The position numbers were made by a program, and so were the translations under genes. Of a DNA stretch of 64,000 bases, positions 19,178 to 29,711 are shown piece after piece. Position 1 is the stretch's first letter, and each line of letters opens with the position of its first letter. The notes beneath the pieces are model-generated. The model did not search any database. It was not told the DNA's origin and saw nothing but the letters and a program-made list of their open reading frames with translations. This DNA comes from Sulfurimonas sp. (GTDB taxonomy: Bacteria > Campylobacterota > Campylobacteria > Campylobacterales > Sulfurimonadaceae), in NCBI GenBank assembly GCA_021732045.1, contig JAKFWK010000002.1, positions 496,001 through 560,000 of the forward strand. Reading direction: 5' to 3'.

Positions 19178-19639
19178 ATGAAACCATTTATTGCTATCAC
19201 TTTAATAACACTCATTCTCCATGGAGCAAACGATTTACCTACTCCCTATCCTATAGCTAAAAACACAAATTATGTGCCGGGCTTAGGAGACATAATGGGA
19301 ACTATTCAAATACGACATGCCAAACTCTGGTTTGCAGGAAAAATGAAAAACTGGGAACTCGCAGCTTATGAACTTGATGAAATTAAAGAAGCTTTGGATG
19401 ACACAGTCAAGTATCATCCAAATTTTAAAGACAAGCCGATTGCAAAAATGATTGACTCAAACACACTACAGCCGACAAGCCAGATAGAGCAGGCAATTAA
19501 AAACAAGAATTACAAGGAGTTTGTAAAATCATTTGATAAACTCTCGGATGCTTGTACATCCTGTCATCAAAGCAGTGGGTATGGGTTTATTTCCATAAAA
19601 CGCCCAACACACTCCCTAATTAGTAACCAAAAATTCTAA
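19178..19639 (+). CDS. Small periplasmic monoheme cytochrome c-like protein
   Basis: A 153-residue protein with a signal peptide (about residues 1-16) and one heme-binding motif, CTSCH at 126-130, near the C-terminus. A helical segment rich in charged residues precedes it. The late position of the heme motif recalls class II-type cytochromes, but I cannot place it in a family. ATG at 19178 follows AAAGGAACTC; the open frame extends upstream without such a site. It is divergent from the two-component regulator of the RND operon, with 117 bases between, so it may belong to the same response. Confidence 0.8.
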   Translation: MKPFIAITLITLILHGANDLPTPYPIAKNTNYVPGLGDIMGTIQIRHAKLWFAGKMKNWELAAYELDEIKEALDDTVKYHPNFKDKPIAKMIDSNTLQPTSQIEQAIKNKNYKEFVKSFDKLSDACTSCHQSSGYGFISIKRPTHSLISNQKF

Positions 19640-19701
19640 TATAAAAATTTAAGCTTACATAGCATTAAAAAATCATAACGATAAAAGTGGATTTGGACTT
19701 T

Positions 19702-19739
19702 AAAAAAAAAGAGGAATATTCAAGAGCGCTAGGCTCTTG
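19702..19739 (-). terminator. Possible terminator behind maeB
   Basis: On the minus strand, just past maeB, CAAGAGC/GCTCTTG forms a 7-base stem with a 5-base loop (19721-19739). About ten bases further a T9 tract begins (19710-19702). The gap between stem and T-run is longer than ideal, so termination is likely but not certain. The plus-strand cytochrome gene converges from the other side. Confidence 0.5.
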
Positions 19740-19753
19740 AGGGAAAGTGGAGA

Positions 19754-21037
19754 TTACTTTGAGTTGTCTGCCATTCTTTGTAGTTTTGCTTTATAAGCTT
19801 CAAGATTGAAATCTTTTACTCCGGCAACACCGTCTTCTACAGCAGCTTGCGCTACCGCTGATGATACAAACACAAGAAGTCTTTTATCAAAAGGTGATGG
19901 AATGATATACTCTGGTCCAAAAACCATATTATCTCTTTTGTGAGCTAGTTTAACATTTTCAGGTACCGGCTCTTTTGCAAGTGCAGCAAGTGCTCTTGAA
20001 GCAGCCATTTTCATATTTTCAGTGATTTTAGTTGCTCTTACATCTAATGCACCACGGAATATGAAAGGGAAACCAAGAACATTGTTTACTTGATTTGCAA
20101 AGTCACTTCTTCCAGTTCCAATGATAAGGTCATCTCTTACTGCTTTAGCAAGGTCTGGCATAATTTCTGGAGTTGGGTTTGCGCAAGCAAAGATGATTGG
20201 GTTAGCTGCCATTGAACGAACCATATCTTGTGTGATTTGCTCTGGGCCTGAGAGACCAAGAATCATATCAGCACCTCTTGCTGCATCTTCTGGAGTACGA
20301 TCTTCAGTATCGATTGCATAAGCTAATTTTTGTTTGTTAAGGTCTGTTCTTCCAGTGTGGATAACACCTTTAGAGTCAAGCATAGTGATGTTTTTTACGC
20401 CTAATGCTTTGTACATATTTGCACAAGCGATTCCACTTGCTCCGGCACCGATTACAACTACTTTCAGTTCATCAACTTTTTTACCGCTCATCTCTAAAAC
20501 ATTGATAAGTCCAGCAGTCGTAATAACTGCTGTTCCGTGTTGATCGTCATGAAAAACAGGAACATTACAAATCTCTTTTAGTCTCTCTTCGATCTCAAAA
20601 CACTTTGGTGCTCCAATATCTTCAAGATTGATTCCGCCAAAAGTGTCCGCAATAGCAGCAACTGTTGCGATTATCGCTTCAGTATCTTTTGTGTTGATTT
20701 CAATATCAACAGCATCAACATGAGCAAATGCTTTAAAAAGAACACATTTACCCTCCATAACTGGCTTACCGGCTAAGTGTCCAATATCCCCTAATCCAAG
20801 AACAGCAGTACCATCTGAAATAACTGCAACTAAATTGCCTTTATTTGTGTAATCGTAAGCAGTGCTGATATCTTTTTCTATTTCAAGACAAGGGTAAGCA
20901 ACACCTGGGCTATATGCCATTGCAAGTTCCGCAACAGTATCACACGGTTTTGTGATTAGCGTTCCTATTTTTCCATTACCTTCAAACTCATTACGAGCCT
21001 TGTGATAATCTAGTGAATCTTGTTCGAAAGAAGCCAT
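19754..21037 (-). CDS. maeB: NAD(P)-dependent malic enzyme
   Basis: This 427-residue enzyme oxidatively decarboxylates malate to pyruvate in the cytoplasm. Markers are [13 protein letters not shown] and [19 protein letters not shown] in the catalytic half, [16 protein letters not shown] and [17 protein letters not shown] with metal and substrate ligands, and the dinucleotide-binding [13 protein letters not shown]. It has the short form: the phosphotransacetylase-like tail of MaeB from enterics is absent, as is common in these bacteria. It stands alone, flanked by a probable terminator and by the divergent dnaX. Confidence 0.93.
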   Translation of the reverse strand: MASFEQDSLDYHKARNEFEGNGKIGTLITKPCDTVAELAMAYSPGVAYPCLEIEKDISTAYDYTNKGNLVAVISDGTAVLGLGDIGHLAGKPVMEGKCVLFKAFAHVDAVDIEINTKDTEAIIATVAAIADTFGGINLEDIGAPKCFEIEERLKEICNVPVFHDDQHGTAVITTAGLINVLEMSGKKVDELKVVVIGAGASGIACANMYKALGVKNITMLDSKGVIHTGRTDLNKQKLAYAIDTEDRTPEDAARGADMILGLSGPEQITQDMVRSMAANPIIFACANPTPEIMPDLAKAVRDDLIIGTGRSDFANQVNNVLGFPFIFRGALDVRATKITENMKMAASRALAALAKEPVPENVKLAHKRDNMVFGPEYIIPSPFDKRLLVFVSSAVAQAAVEDGVAGVKDFNLEAYKAKLQRMADNSK

Positions 21038-21224
21038 TGTTTCTCCTGGGTTTTTATTTTTGTGTGGCGATTTTATCCATTACTCAATTAGAGTTTGATA
21101 AATCCAAATATATAACCAAAGAACCACAGCAAAAAGCTTACAATTTGAAACATATCAATAACTTCTTGTAAAATTTAACACTCAAAATGGTAAAATCATG
21201 CCACATAAAAAATGGAGAATTAGT

Positions 21225-22886
21225 TTGAAAAGAAGCTCAGAAGTATTAGCCAGAAAATATAGACCTATTAATTTTGATGAGCTAATAGGCCAAGAGACAA
21301 TCTCTCAAACCCTATCTTTAGCACTAGATGCAAACAGACTCTCTCATGCTTATCTATTTTCAGGACTTCGTGGAAGTGGAAAAACCTCAACTGCTCGCAT
21401 CTTTGCAAAAGCGCTTGTTTGTGAGCAGGGCATCACTCATAAACCTTGTGGAGTTTGTCAAAACTGTATCATGGCACTTGAAAATCGTCATATTGATGTA
21501 ATTGAGATGGATGCTGCTTCAAATCGAGGAATCGATGACATCAGAGTATTAATAGAGCAGACAAAATATCGTCCTGCAGCTGCTAGATTTAAGATATTTA
21601 TAATAGATGAAGTCCATATGTTAACTCCACAAGCTTTTAATGCACTCCTAAAAACGCTTGAAGAGCCACCAGAATATGTTAAGTTTATACTAGCAACAAC
21701 AGACCCGCTTAAACTCCCAGCAACTATTCTTAGTCGAACGCAACACTTTAGATTTAAGTCAATTGCACAAAATAAGGTAATTGATCATCTAGCACATATT
21801 TTAAATATTGAAGAGATAAAATACGAAAAAGATGCACTAGAGATTCTAGCTAGAAGTGGCAATGGAAGTTTACGAGATACGCTGACATTACTAGATCAGG
21901 CGATAATCTACTCTAAAAATTTTGTAGATGTAGCAACTGTTACGGATATGTTAGGACTTGTTGACCCTAAATTTATATCAGAACTATTCAATGCTGTTTT
22001 TACCAAAGATTACACAAAGCTTATTGAACAAACAAAAATTTTACAAGATTATGAACCAGATATGGTTGTAGATGAACTCATTGCTTACCTAAAAGACAGA
22101 ATGTACGCTTCAGATGCGCTATATTCTACTCTTGTGCTAGATAGATTTTTTAGAATTTTAAGCGACTCAAAATACCTTTTAAGCATAAATGCGGATGGCT
22201 CTTTTGTTCTCTCACTTATATTTTTCAAAATGATAGAAGCTCTTCGCATAAAAGAGATTGACCAGATGATAGAGTCTCTGCAAAAAGAGATTTACAGCAT
22301 ACCACTGTCACACTCATCTCCAGAATTTAGTTCATATAAAACAGAATCCAAACAAATAAGTGAACCCAAAAAAGTTACCCAAACTTCAAAAAAAGAGAGT
22401 GTTGGCGAAAAAAACTTTAATGAGCTTATAGCAAAAATAGAAGATAGAAATTTTGAGTTAGGCGAGTGTTTTAAAAAGAGTATCTCATTTATCTCATACG
22501 AAAACGACACGCTAGTTTGGGAAAGCTGTACTAATGAAGAGTGTAAAAAATCACTGACTCATGGCTACTCTGTCATAAAGCAATTAGTAAGAGAAGTTTT
22601 TGGATTTGGTACAAGCATAAAACACCAAGCTTGCACAAAAACAGAAGAAGAACCTACTTTGGAACCAGAAACAGAGCCAACCAACCAACCCACAATGCCG
22701 TTTGAGCAGTCAACATCTATGATAGAAGATGCAGAGATTGGCACGAGTGCGAGCTGTGTTGCATCATGTGAACAAAATGATTTCGCAAAAGAGATAAATG
22801 GAGCGGATATTTTGGATGAGCCAATGGTTCAAAAAGCAACTGAGCTATTTGAAGCAACAAAAAGAACTGTTCAACTAAAGATTTAA
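21225..22886 (+). CDS. dnaX: DNA polymerase III gamma/tau subunit
   Basis: This 553-residue clamp-loader ATPase opens the sliding clamp at the replication fork. Walker A is GLRGSGKTSTARIFAKAL, the zinc module is CGVCQNC with its upstream Cys, Walker B is IFIIDEVHMLT, the sensor segment is FILATTDPLKLPATILSR, and SGNGSLRDTLTLLDQ is present. The C-terminal third is low in conservation. The start is probably TTG at 21225 (KRSSEVLARKYRP), which has GGAG eight bases upstream. An ATG nine codons earlier lacks a good ribosome-binding site. The stop overlaps the convergent murI stop by four bases. Confidence 0.93.
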   Translation: MKRSSEVLARKYRPINFDELIGQETISQTLSLALDANRLSHAYLFSGLRGSGKTSTARIFAKALVCEQGITHKPCGVCQNCIMALENRHIDVIEMDAASNRGIDDIRVLIEQTKYRPAAARFKIFIIDEVHMLTPQAFNALLKTLEEPPEYVKFILATTDPLKLPATILSRTQHFRFKSIAQNKVIDHLAHILNIEEIKYEKDALEILARSGNGSLRDTLTLLDQAIIYSKNFVDVATVTDMLGLVDPKFISELFNAVFTKDYTKLIEQTKILQDYEPDMVVDELIAYLKDRMYASDALYSTLVLDRFFRILSDSKYLLSINADGSFVLSLIFFKMIEALRIKEIDQMIESLQKEIYSIPLSHSSPEFSSYKTESKQISEPKKVTQTSKKESVGEKNFNELIAKIEDRNFELGECFKKSISFISYENDTLVWESCTNEECKKSLTHGYSVIKQLVREVFGFGTSIKHQACTKTEEEPTLEPETEPTNQPTMPFEQSTSMIEDAEIGTSASCVASCEQNDFAKEINGADILDEPMVQKATELFEATKRTVQLKI

Positions 22887-23626
22887 AGCTCTAGCCACTT
22901 CTTAGCAATCTTTCTAAGTGCCTCTGGATTTTCTGAAGCGAAAAACTTTAATTCTGGTTTTTCGTACTTCTGTGTAAATACAAACTCTCTCTCAAGTTGT
23001 TCAACTATCGCATCGCCCGAATGAATAAGAATTGTATTTTTACCAAAATAGTTTTGGAGCGCATCTGAGATTAATGGGAAGTGAGTGCATCCTAAGATAA
23101 CAGCATCTGGGGATTTTATATCATGAAAATAGTGTTTAAAAGTTGCTTGAATTATCTCGCCATCATAAATCTCATCCTCAACAAGTGGAACAAAAAGTCC
23201 AGTAGCTTTGGCACTAAGATTATTATAGCCAATAGCATTTAGCCCTAACTCATAAGCTTTTGAGTTAATTGTTGCTTTTGTTCCAATTATAAGAATGGTT
23301 GAGTTTTTATTCTTAAGTGCATTAGCCGTAGCTAAAACACCAGCCTCCACAACCCCAATAACAGGACAAGTTGAGTTTTCTCTCATCTCAGCAAGAGCAT
23401 AAGCTGAGACAGTGTTGCAAGCCACTATAATGAGATCTAATTCAAAATTTTTGAAAAATTCAACAGCCTCAATCGCATAACGAATGATTGTGTTTTTATC
23501 TTTTATACCATAAGGAACTCTAGCTGTATCTCCAAAATAGACAATTTCTTTAAAAAGCTTGTGAGACAGAAGCGATTTTACAACACTAAGTCCGCCAATT
23601 CCGCTATCAAAAACACCTACTCTCAT
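22883..23626 (-). CDS. murI: Glutamate racemase
   Basis: A 247-residue enzyme making D-glutamate for peptidoglycan. The two catalytic cysteines are in IIVACNTVSAYA and VILGCTHFPLI; the N-terminus VGVFDSGIGGLSVV carries the catalytic Asp/Ser region. Length is typical. It lies 2 bases behind rho on the same strand and overlaps the dnaX stop tail-to-tail, so no separate terminator fits between the two convergent genes. Confidence 0.95.
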   Translation of the reverse strand: MRVGVFDSGIGGLSVVKSLLSHKLFKEIVYFGDTARVPYGIKDKNTIIRYAIEAVEFFKNFELDLIIVACNTVSAYALAEMRENSTCPVIGVVEAGVLATANALKNKNSTILIIGTKATINSKAYELGLNAIGYNNLSAKATGLFVPLVEDEIYDGEIIQATFKHYFHDIKSPDAVILGCTHFPLISDALQNYFGKNTILIHSGDAIVEQLEREFVFTQKYEKPELKFFASENPEALRKIAKKWLEL

Positions 23627-23628
23627 AG

Positions 23629-24966
23629 CTATTGGTTTGTGTTCATGCTTTCTAAAAATTCTTCATTTGTAGCTTTCTTGCCCATCGTTGTGTAGATGAA
23701 TTTAAGTGCTTCTGTCTCATTATCCTGCTTATGAATCATTTGGCGAAGAATATAAACTTTTTGAAGAACCTCTGAACCAACAAGAAGTTCATCTTTTCTA
23801 GTTCCTGATTTAAGAATATCAATAGCTGGGAATACGCGTCTTTCTGCAATTTTTCTATCCAATATAACCTCAGAGTTTCCAGTACCTTTAAACTCTTCAA
23901 AGATTACTTCATCCATTTTGCTTCCAGTATCAATAAGCGCAGTTGCGATGATGGTTAAGCTTCCGCCGTTTTCGATATTTCTAGCAGCTCCAAAGAAGCG
24001 TTTTGGCTTGTGAAGAGCATTTGCATCAACTCCACCTGACAAAACTTTACCGCTTGATGGAGTAACTGTGTTATAAGCACGAGCCAGACGAGTGATAGAG
24101 TCAAGAAGAATCACAACATTTCGCCCAAGCTCTACGCGTCTTTTTGCTTTTTCTATTACCATCTCGGCAACTTTAACATGGTTTTTCGCAGGCATATCAA
24201 AAGTTGAGCTATAAACTTCACCCTTAACACTTCTCTCCATATCTGTTACTTCCTCAGGTCTCTCATCAACAAGTAAAACCATCAAATCTATCTCTGGATG
24301 ATTGTTCGTTATACCATGAGCAATCTCTTTTAAAAGTTCTGTTTTACCGCTTCTTGGAGGTGCCACAATAAGTCCGCGCTGCCCTTTGCCTATTGGTGCA
24401 AAAAGGTCCATCATACGACCCGTTAAGCCCTTTTCTCTATACTCTAGTTTAATCTGTTCTTGTGGGTATAACGGGGTTAGATTTTCAAAAAGAGGTCTTT
24501 TTTTACTCTCTTCTGGAGGCAAGCCGTTAACGGCTTCTATTTTTATAAGTGCGTAGTATCTCTCTTGGTCTTTTGGAGGGCGAACTTGACCTGTTACAAC
24601 ATCTCCATTGCGAAGTGCAAAGCGTTTAATTTGAGTATTTGAAACATAAGCATCATTTATGCTCTCATCAAAACTTTTATCGATTGAGCGCATAAAGCCG
24701 TAGCCATCTTGCATAATCTCTAAAATACCGTTAAAAAGGATAAATCCACCCTGCTCTGTCTGAGCCTTAAGTATCTCAAAAATCAAATCTTGTCGTTTGA
24801 GTTCATACGGTTGTTCAATATTTAACTCAACAGCCATAGCTGTTAAATCTTCTATACTCTTTAGACGAAGATCTTCTACACCAACACCTTTTACTGGGTT
24901 ATGTGTTCTTGTTTTTGCGACGGGCTTAGTGGTTTTGCGAGGTTGTTGTGAATTGTTTTCACTCAT
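23629..24966 (-). CDS. rho: Transcription termination factor Rho
   Basis: A 445-residue hexameric RNA helicase. A short basic N-terminal tail (about 25 residues, rich in Gln, Lys and Thr) precedes the Rho_N segment ([13 protein letters not shown]). The cold-shock-like RNA-binding domain holds GYGFMRS. Walker A is [16 protein letters not shown], Walker [14 protein letters not shown], and the Q/R-loop region follows ([15 protein letters not shown]). Length is slightly over the E. coli protein. Operon with murI downstream. Confidence 0.96.
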   Translation of the reverse strand: MSENNSQQPRKTTKPVAKTRTHNPVKGVGVEDLRLKSIEDLTAMAVELNIEQPYELKRQDLIFEILKAQTEQGGFILFNGILEIMQDGYGFMRSIDKSFDESINDAYVSNTQIKRFALRNGDVVTGQVRPPKDQERYYALIKIEAVNGLPPEESKKRPLFENLTPLYPQEQIKLEYREKGLTGRMMDLFAPIGKGQRGLIVAPPRSGKTELLKEIAHGITNNHPEIDLMVLLVDERPEEVTDMERSVKGEVYSSTFDMPAKNHVKVAEMVIEKAKRRVELGRNVVILLDSITRLARAYNTVTPSSGKVLSGGVDANALHKPKRFFGAARNIENGGSLTIIATALIDTGSKMDEVIFEEFKGTGNSEVILDRKIAERRVFPAIDILKSGTRKDELLVGSEVLQKVYILRQMIHKQDNETEALKFIYTTMGKKATNEEFLESMNTNQ

Positions 24967-25113
24967 AAAATGGCTACCTTAATTTTTTTGGATTTGTTAC
25001 CCTGCTTATATGTCTGTATGAAGGATAATGCGAGAAGCTGTATTGTTGTTTACTAAATCAGTGATGGAATTTTACAACAATCAAAGCGTTGATGTCAAGT
25101 TTAGAGACTGTTT

Positions 25114-25458
25114 TTAGTGACCATTTTTAAATCTAAAACTTTTTTCTAATAAAACTGCTCTAATTTTATCTTTGAGTTCGCCCTGACATTCCATCCATCC
25201 ATCCCTGTAAACTCCGCCACAACCAAGACTCTTTTTTATGCTCTTTAGTAAAATTTCTGCATCATCTTTTGATATAAGAAATTCTCCAACTATTGTGATA
25301 GTTTTTCCATTTCTTTTCTCTTTTTTAAAAACTAAAAAGTGTTTAGGTGGTTCTATCTTTTGGTTAGAAGTGGTTTGGGTAGTAGTGGTTTCCACTTTAG
25401 CCCAACCATCATCTATCTTGGCACCAATAAAAAGATCTAACTTATTGCCTCTGCTCAT
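25114..25458 (-). CDS. yciH: SUI1/YciH-family translation factor-like protein
   Basis: A 114-residue protein with the eIF1/SUI1 fold in its second half: FKKEKRNGKTITIVGEF, then KSLGCGG and the C-terminal ECQGELKDKIRAVLLEK. In E. coli the homologue YciH affects initiation fidelity. The N-terminal 45 residues are low-complexity (Thr/Gln-rich). Its start overlaps the stop of the gene at 25458-26294, so they are probably co-translated. Confidence 0.85.
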   Translation of the reverse strand: MSRGNKLDLFIGAKIDDGWAKVETTTTQTTSNQKIEPPKHFLVFKKEKRNGKTITIVGEFLISKDDAEILLKSIKKSLGCGGVYRDGWMECQGELKDKIRAVLLEKSFRFKNGH

Positions 25459-26294
25459 TATAGAACTTGTTGTTTTAGTACGCTCATATTAGCATTATCA
25501 TAGCTACCACTACCAAGTTTTTTTAAAATATCACAAGAATCTATCTTGCTTCTATCGTACAAAACTACAAAGACTTCATCATTTGATTTCAGAAATGTTT
25601 TCTCACCATAGGGTGTATATCTTGTTGCACCGATGCTTATAACTGCTTTTTTTGGATAATCACACTCTTTTATGTACTCGCTCAGATACTCAAGTGGTCC
25701 AAAATCTACCTGCGTATTTATCTGATTTACAATCCAATCGGTTAATTTTTCATAAAAATAGCTATACCCATTTAGTTCAACATCTTCACCATAAGCATGA
25801 AACTCTCCATCACGACGCAAAAAACTGCATATTGAGTAACTATCCATAACTCCGCCATCGCTAAACTTATCAATAGTTATGAGGTTTTCACTTATCCCTT
25901 TTGAGTTTGCACCCCAATTTTTTTTATCACTAATTTTTGAAGCACCTGCCACTCTGATGGAGCAGTCATTATATGCACCAAAGTGAGTTGGAGTTACTTT
26001 TATAAGCTGATTATTTGCGTACTCAAGCTCACAAACAACCCCAACTTCTGGCTCTGCTTGAACATTTGTTGTGTTATCTGGAAGCTCTATAGTAGAACTA
26101 GAAATTGGATAGGTGTTTAAAATCTCTTTGGCACCTGAGACTATTTTTGGCAGATAAAATGGAAACATCCCTTTTGGGGCTGCTTCATCTTCCGTTATTA
26201 TGTTTTTAAAATCTTCTAGCTCACCAGCTTGGGCAAGATGCAGAGCAAAATTGCCAGCGATTCCTAACCCTAAAAAATCTCTATATTTGTCCAT
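25458..26294 (-). CDS. Conserved hypothetical protein (possibly DUF5718)
   Basis: A 278-residue soluble protein beginning MDKYRDFLGLGIAGNFA. It has segments such as PEVGVVCELEY and THFGAYNDCSIRV that recall fumarylacetoacetate-hydrolase-like folds. From memory, Campylobacterota carry a protein family of this kind annotated DUF5718, but I cannot confirm it. ATG at 26294 overlaps the ABC-F stop by 14 bases and follows GAGG at usable distance; the longer open frame would run deep into the ABC-F gene. Function unknown. Confidence 0.7.
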   Translation of the reverse strand: MDKYRDFLGLGIAGNFALHLAQAGELEDFKNIITEDEAAPKGMFPFYLPKIVSGAKEILNTYPISSSTIELPDNTTNVQAEPEVGVVCELEYANNQLIKVTPTHFGAYNDCSIRVAGASKISDKKNWGANSKGISENLITIDKFSDGGVMDSYSICSFLRRDGEFHAYGEDVELNGYSYFYEKLTDWIVNQINTQVDFGPLEYLSEYIKECDYPKKAVISIGATRYTPYGEKTFLKSNDEVFVVLYDRSKIDSCDILKKLGSGSYDNANMSVLKQQVL

Positions 26295-27885
26295 TTGCTT
26301 TCGCCTCAGCAAACTCTTCGTACGAGCCCTTGAAATCAACATAGGTTCCATCCGCTCTTAATTCGATTATACGATTTGCAAACGCATCTAGGAGTTCACG
26401 GTCATGAGATACACAGATAACATTGCCTTTAAACTCATAAAGAGCCTCACCAAGGGCTACAATTGCCTCTAAGTCAAGGTGATTTGAAGGCTCATCCAAA
26501 ACTAAAAAGTTTCCACCCTCCAACATCATTTTACTGAGCATCATTCTATGTTTTTCACCACCAGAGATGCTTACAACAGATTTTTCTTGTTGCTCACCAC
26601 TAAAAAGCATTCGCCCTAAACAGTTTCTTATTTCAGACATATCTCTTTTTGGGTCAAATCCTCTTAACCAATCATAGAGAGTTCCATCTCCGCTTATAAT
26701 GTCAGCAGTATCTTGAGGAAAATAACTATTTTCTATAGTAGCGCCCCATTGAATCTCTCCAGAAATCGGCTTTATCTCTTCCATTATTATTTTCAAAAGA
26801 GTTGTTTTACCAACACCATTTGGTCCTATAAGTGCGACTTTTTCATCTGGAATAAACTTTAGATTTATATTTTTTAATACTTCATTATCACCATAAGAGT
26901 GATTGATATTCACAAGATTTAGTGCCTCATCGCCCATAGTTCTCTTCGCTTTAAATACGATACTCGGGTCTCTGCGAGAAGATGGTTTTATATCCTCAAT
27001 TACAAGTTTTTCAAGTTGTTTTTGTCTTGAAGTCGCTTGCTTTGCTTTTGAAGCATTTGCTGAAAACCTTCGAACGAAAGCTTCTAGCTGGTCTTTTTCT
27101 TTCTCTTTTTTAGCATTGTTTAGCTCATTTTGCTTTGCTATAACATTTGCAGCAATATACCAATCATCAAAATTACCTGTAAATTCACGGATTTTTTGAT
27201 AGTCAACATCTAGTATATTTGTTACAACTGAATTTAAAAAGTGTCTATCGTGCGAGATTACCACCATAGTTCCCTCATGGCGTTGAAGCTCATTCTCTAA
27301 CCATGTAATAGTTTGAATATCGAGATTGTTTGTCGGCTCATCTAAAAATAGTATGTCAGGTTTTGGGTATAAAACTTGTGCCAAAAGAACTTTAAACTTA
27401 TCAGCACTATCTAGCGTACTCATCAAATCGTTATGTTTACTTGCTGGTATGCCAACATTTTCTAAGACTTTAGCGATATTTATATCATACTCGTATGTTG
27501 GATCTTCTTCAACACAGATAACTTCTAAATCAGCAAGACGGTTATTTACTGCATCATCCTCGAAATCTCCGGTTGCATAAATTACATCTTTTTCTTTGAT
27601 GGCATCATAGAGTCTTTTGTTGCCATAAAGAACAGCGTCCATGATTGTGTAATTTTCAAAAGCAAATTGATTTTGTCCTAAAACACCAACTTTTAAACCA
27701 CTCCCGATTCTGATTTCACCTTCAAACTCATGTATTTGACCACAAAGAATTTTTAAAAATGTTGTTTTTCCAGCACCATTTGCACCAATAAGACCATATC
27801 TTTTATGACGGTCAAGTTTTAAGTTTATATCTTGAAATAGAACCCTATTTCCATAACGCATGACTAGATTTTGTACAGTTACCAT
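26281..27885 (-). CDS. ABC-F ATPase, YbiT-like
   Basis: A 534-residue soluble protein with two ABC cassettes and no membrane part. ABC-F proteins act on ribosomes. Walker A motifs are GANGAGKTT and GPNGVGKTT, and Walker B motifs are ILFLDEPTNNLD and FLVLDEPSNHLD. The second signature is ISGGEKHRMM. In the first cassette the signature is degenerate (TLDSADKFKVLLAQ), which as I recall is typical of the YbiT subfamily rather than of EttA or Uup. The linker at about 235-310 is charged and helical. ATG at 27885 is preferred; a GTG five codons upstream is possible. Confidence 0.88.
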   Translation of the reverse strand: MVTVQNLVMRYGNRVLFQDINLKLDRHKRYGLIGANGAGKTTFLKILCGQIHEFEGEIRIGSGLKVGVLGQNQFAFENYTIMDAVLYGNKRLYDAIKEKDVIYATGDFEDDAVNNRLADLEVICVEEDPTYEYDINIAKVLENVGIPASKHNDLMSTLDSADKFKVLLAQVLYPKPDILFLDEPTNNLDIQTITWLENELQRHEGTMVVISHDRHFLNSVVTNILDVDYQKIREFTGNFDDWYIAANVIAKQNELNNAKKEKEKDQLEAFVRRFSANASKAKQATSRQKQLEKLVIEDIKPSSRRDPSIVFKAKRTMGDEALNLVNINHSYGDNEVLKNINLKFIPDEKVALIGPNGVGKTTLLKIIMEEIKPISGEIQWGATIENSYFPQDTADIISGDGTLYDWLRGFDPKRDMSEIRNCLGRMLFSGEQQEKSVVSISGGEKHRMMLSKMMLEGGNFLVLDEPSNHLDLEAIVALGEALYEFKGNVICVSHDRELLDAFANRIIELRADGTYVDFKGSYEEFAEAKANGQI

Positions 27886-27992
27886 GATGTTTTCTTTCAC
27901 TTAGGAAGAGCAAAAATGCCTCCCTGTTATTTTTTCGCGATTATATCTAAGAGTTGTTTAAGAGTGGTTTATATGCTATTTAAAAGTGATTA

Positions 27993-28622
27993 TTAAAAAA
28001 ATTCTACTAGTGCGTCTCTATCTATAAACTTCTTTTTTGTATCTATAATATCTTCATCTTTAAAAAACTTCAAAATTCTAGAAAGTGTCTCAGGTGATAC
28101 CCCTAAAATTTCTGCGATCTCAATATTTTTTGTTTCAAAAAAATCTTTTGAGTGATCATATATATATTTTGCCACCCTCTCTCTTGAGTCTAAAACCAAG
28201 TTAGTTGATATAATGTTTTCAAGATTTTTAATCTTTTTAATAAGGGAAGTTTGGATATTAAATGCTAAGTTTGGATTTAAAAATATAATCTCTTTCAACT
28301 TTTCAAAATCTATTTTCATAATCTCTACATCGCTGTATGCCTTCGCTGTAGCTGGATATGGTATGCCTTCAAAGTTTGCAACTTCACCGATAAGCTCATT
28401 CTCATGAAAATATTTAAGCACTACCTCTTTATGGTTGGAAGATGTTTTGTAGAGTTTTATTACCCCACTTACTAAGAGATATAGATATTTTGATTCATCG
28501 CCCTCATAAAAAACAATATGATCTTTTGAAATTTTATGCTCTTGTGTAAAACTCTCAATCTTTTTTATGATATCCTCATCTACATTTTGGAAAAGCACTA
28601 TATTTTTAAGCTGTATTTTCAT
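27993..28622 (-). CDS. Crp/Fnr-family transcription regulator
   Basis: A 209-residue regulator. The cyclic-nucleotide-binding fold fills the first half (IVFYEGDESKYLYLLVSGVIKLYK and LIGEVANFEGIPYPATAKA). A C-terminal helix-turn-helix follows, with IAEILGVSPETLSRILKFF. There is no N-terminal cysteine cluster, so it is not an FNR-type iron-sulfur sensor. It is nearer the NssR or heme/cAMP-independent types of Campylobacterota. It lies downstream of, and on the same strand as, the NosL/ABC cluster, with a 141-base gap. The ligand and targets are unknown; NO or redox control is a guess from context. Confidence 0.88.
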   Translation of the reverse strand: MKIQLKNIVLFQNVDEDIIKKIESFTQEHKISKDHIVFYEGDESKYLYLLVSGVIKLYKTSSNHKEVVLKYFHENELIGEVANFEGIPYPATAKAYSDVEIMKIDFEKLKEIIFLNPNLAFNIQTSLIKKIKNLENIISTNLVLDSRERVAKYIYDHSKDFFETKNIEIAEILGVSPETLSRILKFFKDEDIIDTKKKFIDRDALVEFF

Positions 28623-28763
28623 TTTACACTTCTTATGATTTTGTTATATATTAAAACACGATTGTCATTTTTCATAGACTTTTTAAATTTATATGCACTA
28701 TACTCAAAAGACCCTAAAATAGAGCAATGCACAATAATTTAATTTTAAACACTCTTTTTCTCT

Positions 28764-29711
28764 TTATAATAAAACGCCATTTGTAAAATAATAAATGATG
28801 GCAAAGAGCGACACCAATATAACATAAAGAGAGTTAAATAGAAGTGACATCTTGTAGTTTTTTGCTAGTTGTTTAGTGAAGCCAACGCTCAAACCGTAAA
28901 ATGTGCCGACAAATAAAAGTGAGTATATTGGGTAACCAACAAAATAGTAATCACTCTGTAAAAAACAAAATGGACAGTGATGAGATGGGAGTTCGTAGAT
29001 ATATGTACCAAAAAATAGTATCAAAGAGATTAGAGATGTCGCTATAAAAACGAGATTTACAACAGCAAACATATACCTGTTTTTAAAAAAATATAGAATT
29101 GGCATCAGTAGATAATTGCCATAAAAAATAGCCAACAGAGCTGATTTATCTAATAAAAAAATAGATGAAATTGCAGAGTTTGCCGTGCTTGAATATATGC
29201 TTCCGCAACAGCTCACAATCTTGTCAACTTTTATTCCGCTAAACATAAGTGTTTCCAAAACTATTTCAGCAATTAAAAACAGAAAAAGTATGCAAAAAAG
29301 AAGGAACTTCTGTTTCGTGTATGGTTGGTTTTTCTCTCTTAAATCCTCTTTGTTTATTTTCAGCCAAAAAGCAAAAAAGTATAGATTTAAAATCTTTAGT
29401 ATTATCAGATAAGTTCCATATTTTGTGGCATCCACAACTCCTGCTGCACACATGGCACCCATGATTACATTTGAGATTTTATCAAGCGTAAAGATAAAAA
29501 ACAGAAAAAGTGGGATTTTTATACTAAAGATAAATTTTATAATTGTGGAGGCTAAAAAACTCTGTTTTTCGAGTTGGTATTGGAGCTGCGTGGTTGCATT
29601 TATATTCCAGTTTAGATAAATTCTAAGGCTAAACACAAAGGCGACCAAGCCAAAAAGCGCGAATATAAGATTTAGAATAATCATAGTAAGCACTTCTGGC
29701 ATCAAAAGCAT
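28764..29711 (-). CDS. Polytopic membrane protein with HHCPFC motif
   Basis: A 315-residue membrane protein with about eight hydrophobic segments, spread from residue 5 to the end. Two features stand out: CCGS near residue 167 after a charged loop, and LPSHHCPFCFLQ near residue 240 between two helices. The latter looks like a metal site or a thiol-redox site, recalling the CxxC of VKOR-like proteins, but the family is not recognised. Its start overlaps the stop of the ABC ATPase (TAATG), so it is the last gene of the NosL/ABC operon. I infer a role in copper or thiol handling in the membrane. Confidence 0.75.
   Translation of the reverse strand: MLLMPEVLTMIILNLIFALFGLVAFVFSLRIYLNWNINATTQLQYQLEKQSFLASTIIKFIFSIKIPLFLFFIFTLDKISNVIMGAMCAAGVVDATKYGTYLIILKILNLYFFAFWLKINKEDLREKNQPYTKQKFLLFCILFLFLIAEIVLETLMFSGIKVDKIVSCCGSIYSSTANSAISSIFLLDKSALLAIFYGNYLLMPILYFFKNRYMFAVVNLVFIATSLISLILFFGTYIYELPSHHCPFCFLQSDYYFVGYPIYSLLFVGTFYGLSVGFTKQLAKNYKMSLLFNSLYVILVSLFAIIYYFTNGVLL

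Noticed and set aside
26281..27885. Degenerate first ABC signature as a sign of decay
   Set aside because: Both Walker A and B motifs are intact and YbiT-type ABC-F proteins normally show this change.
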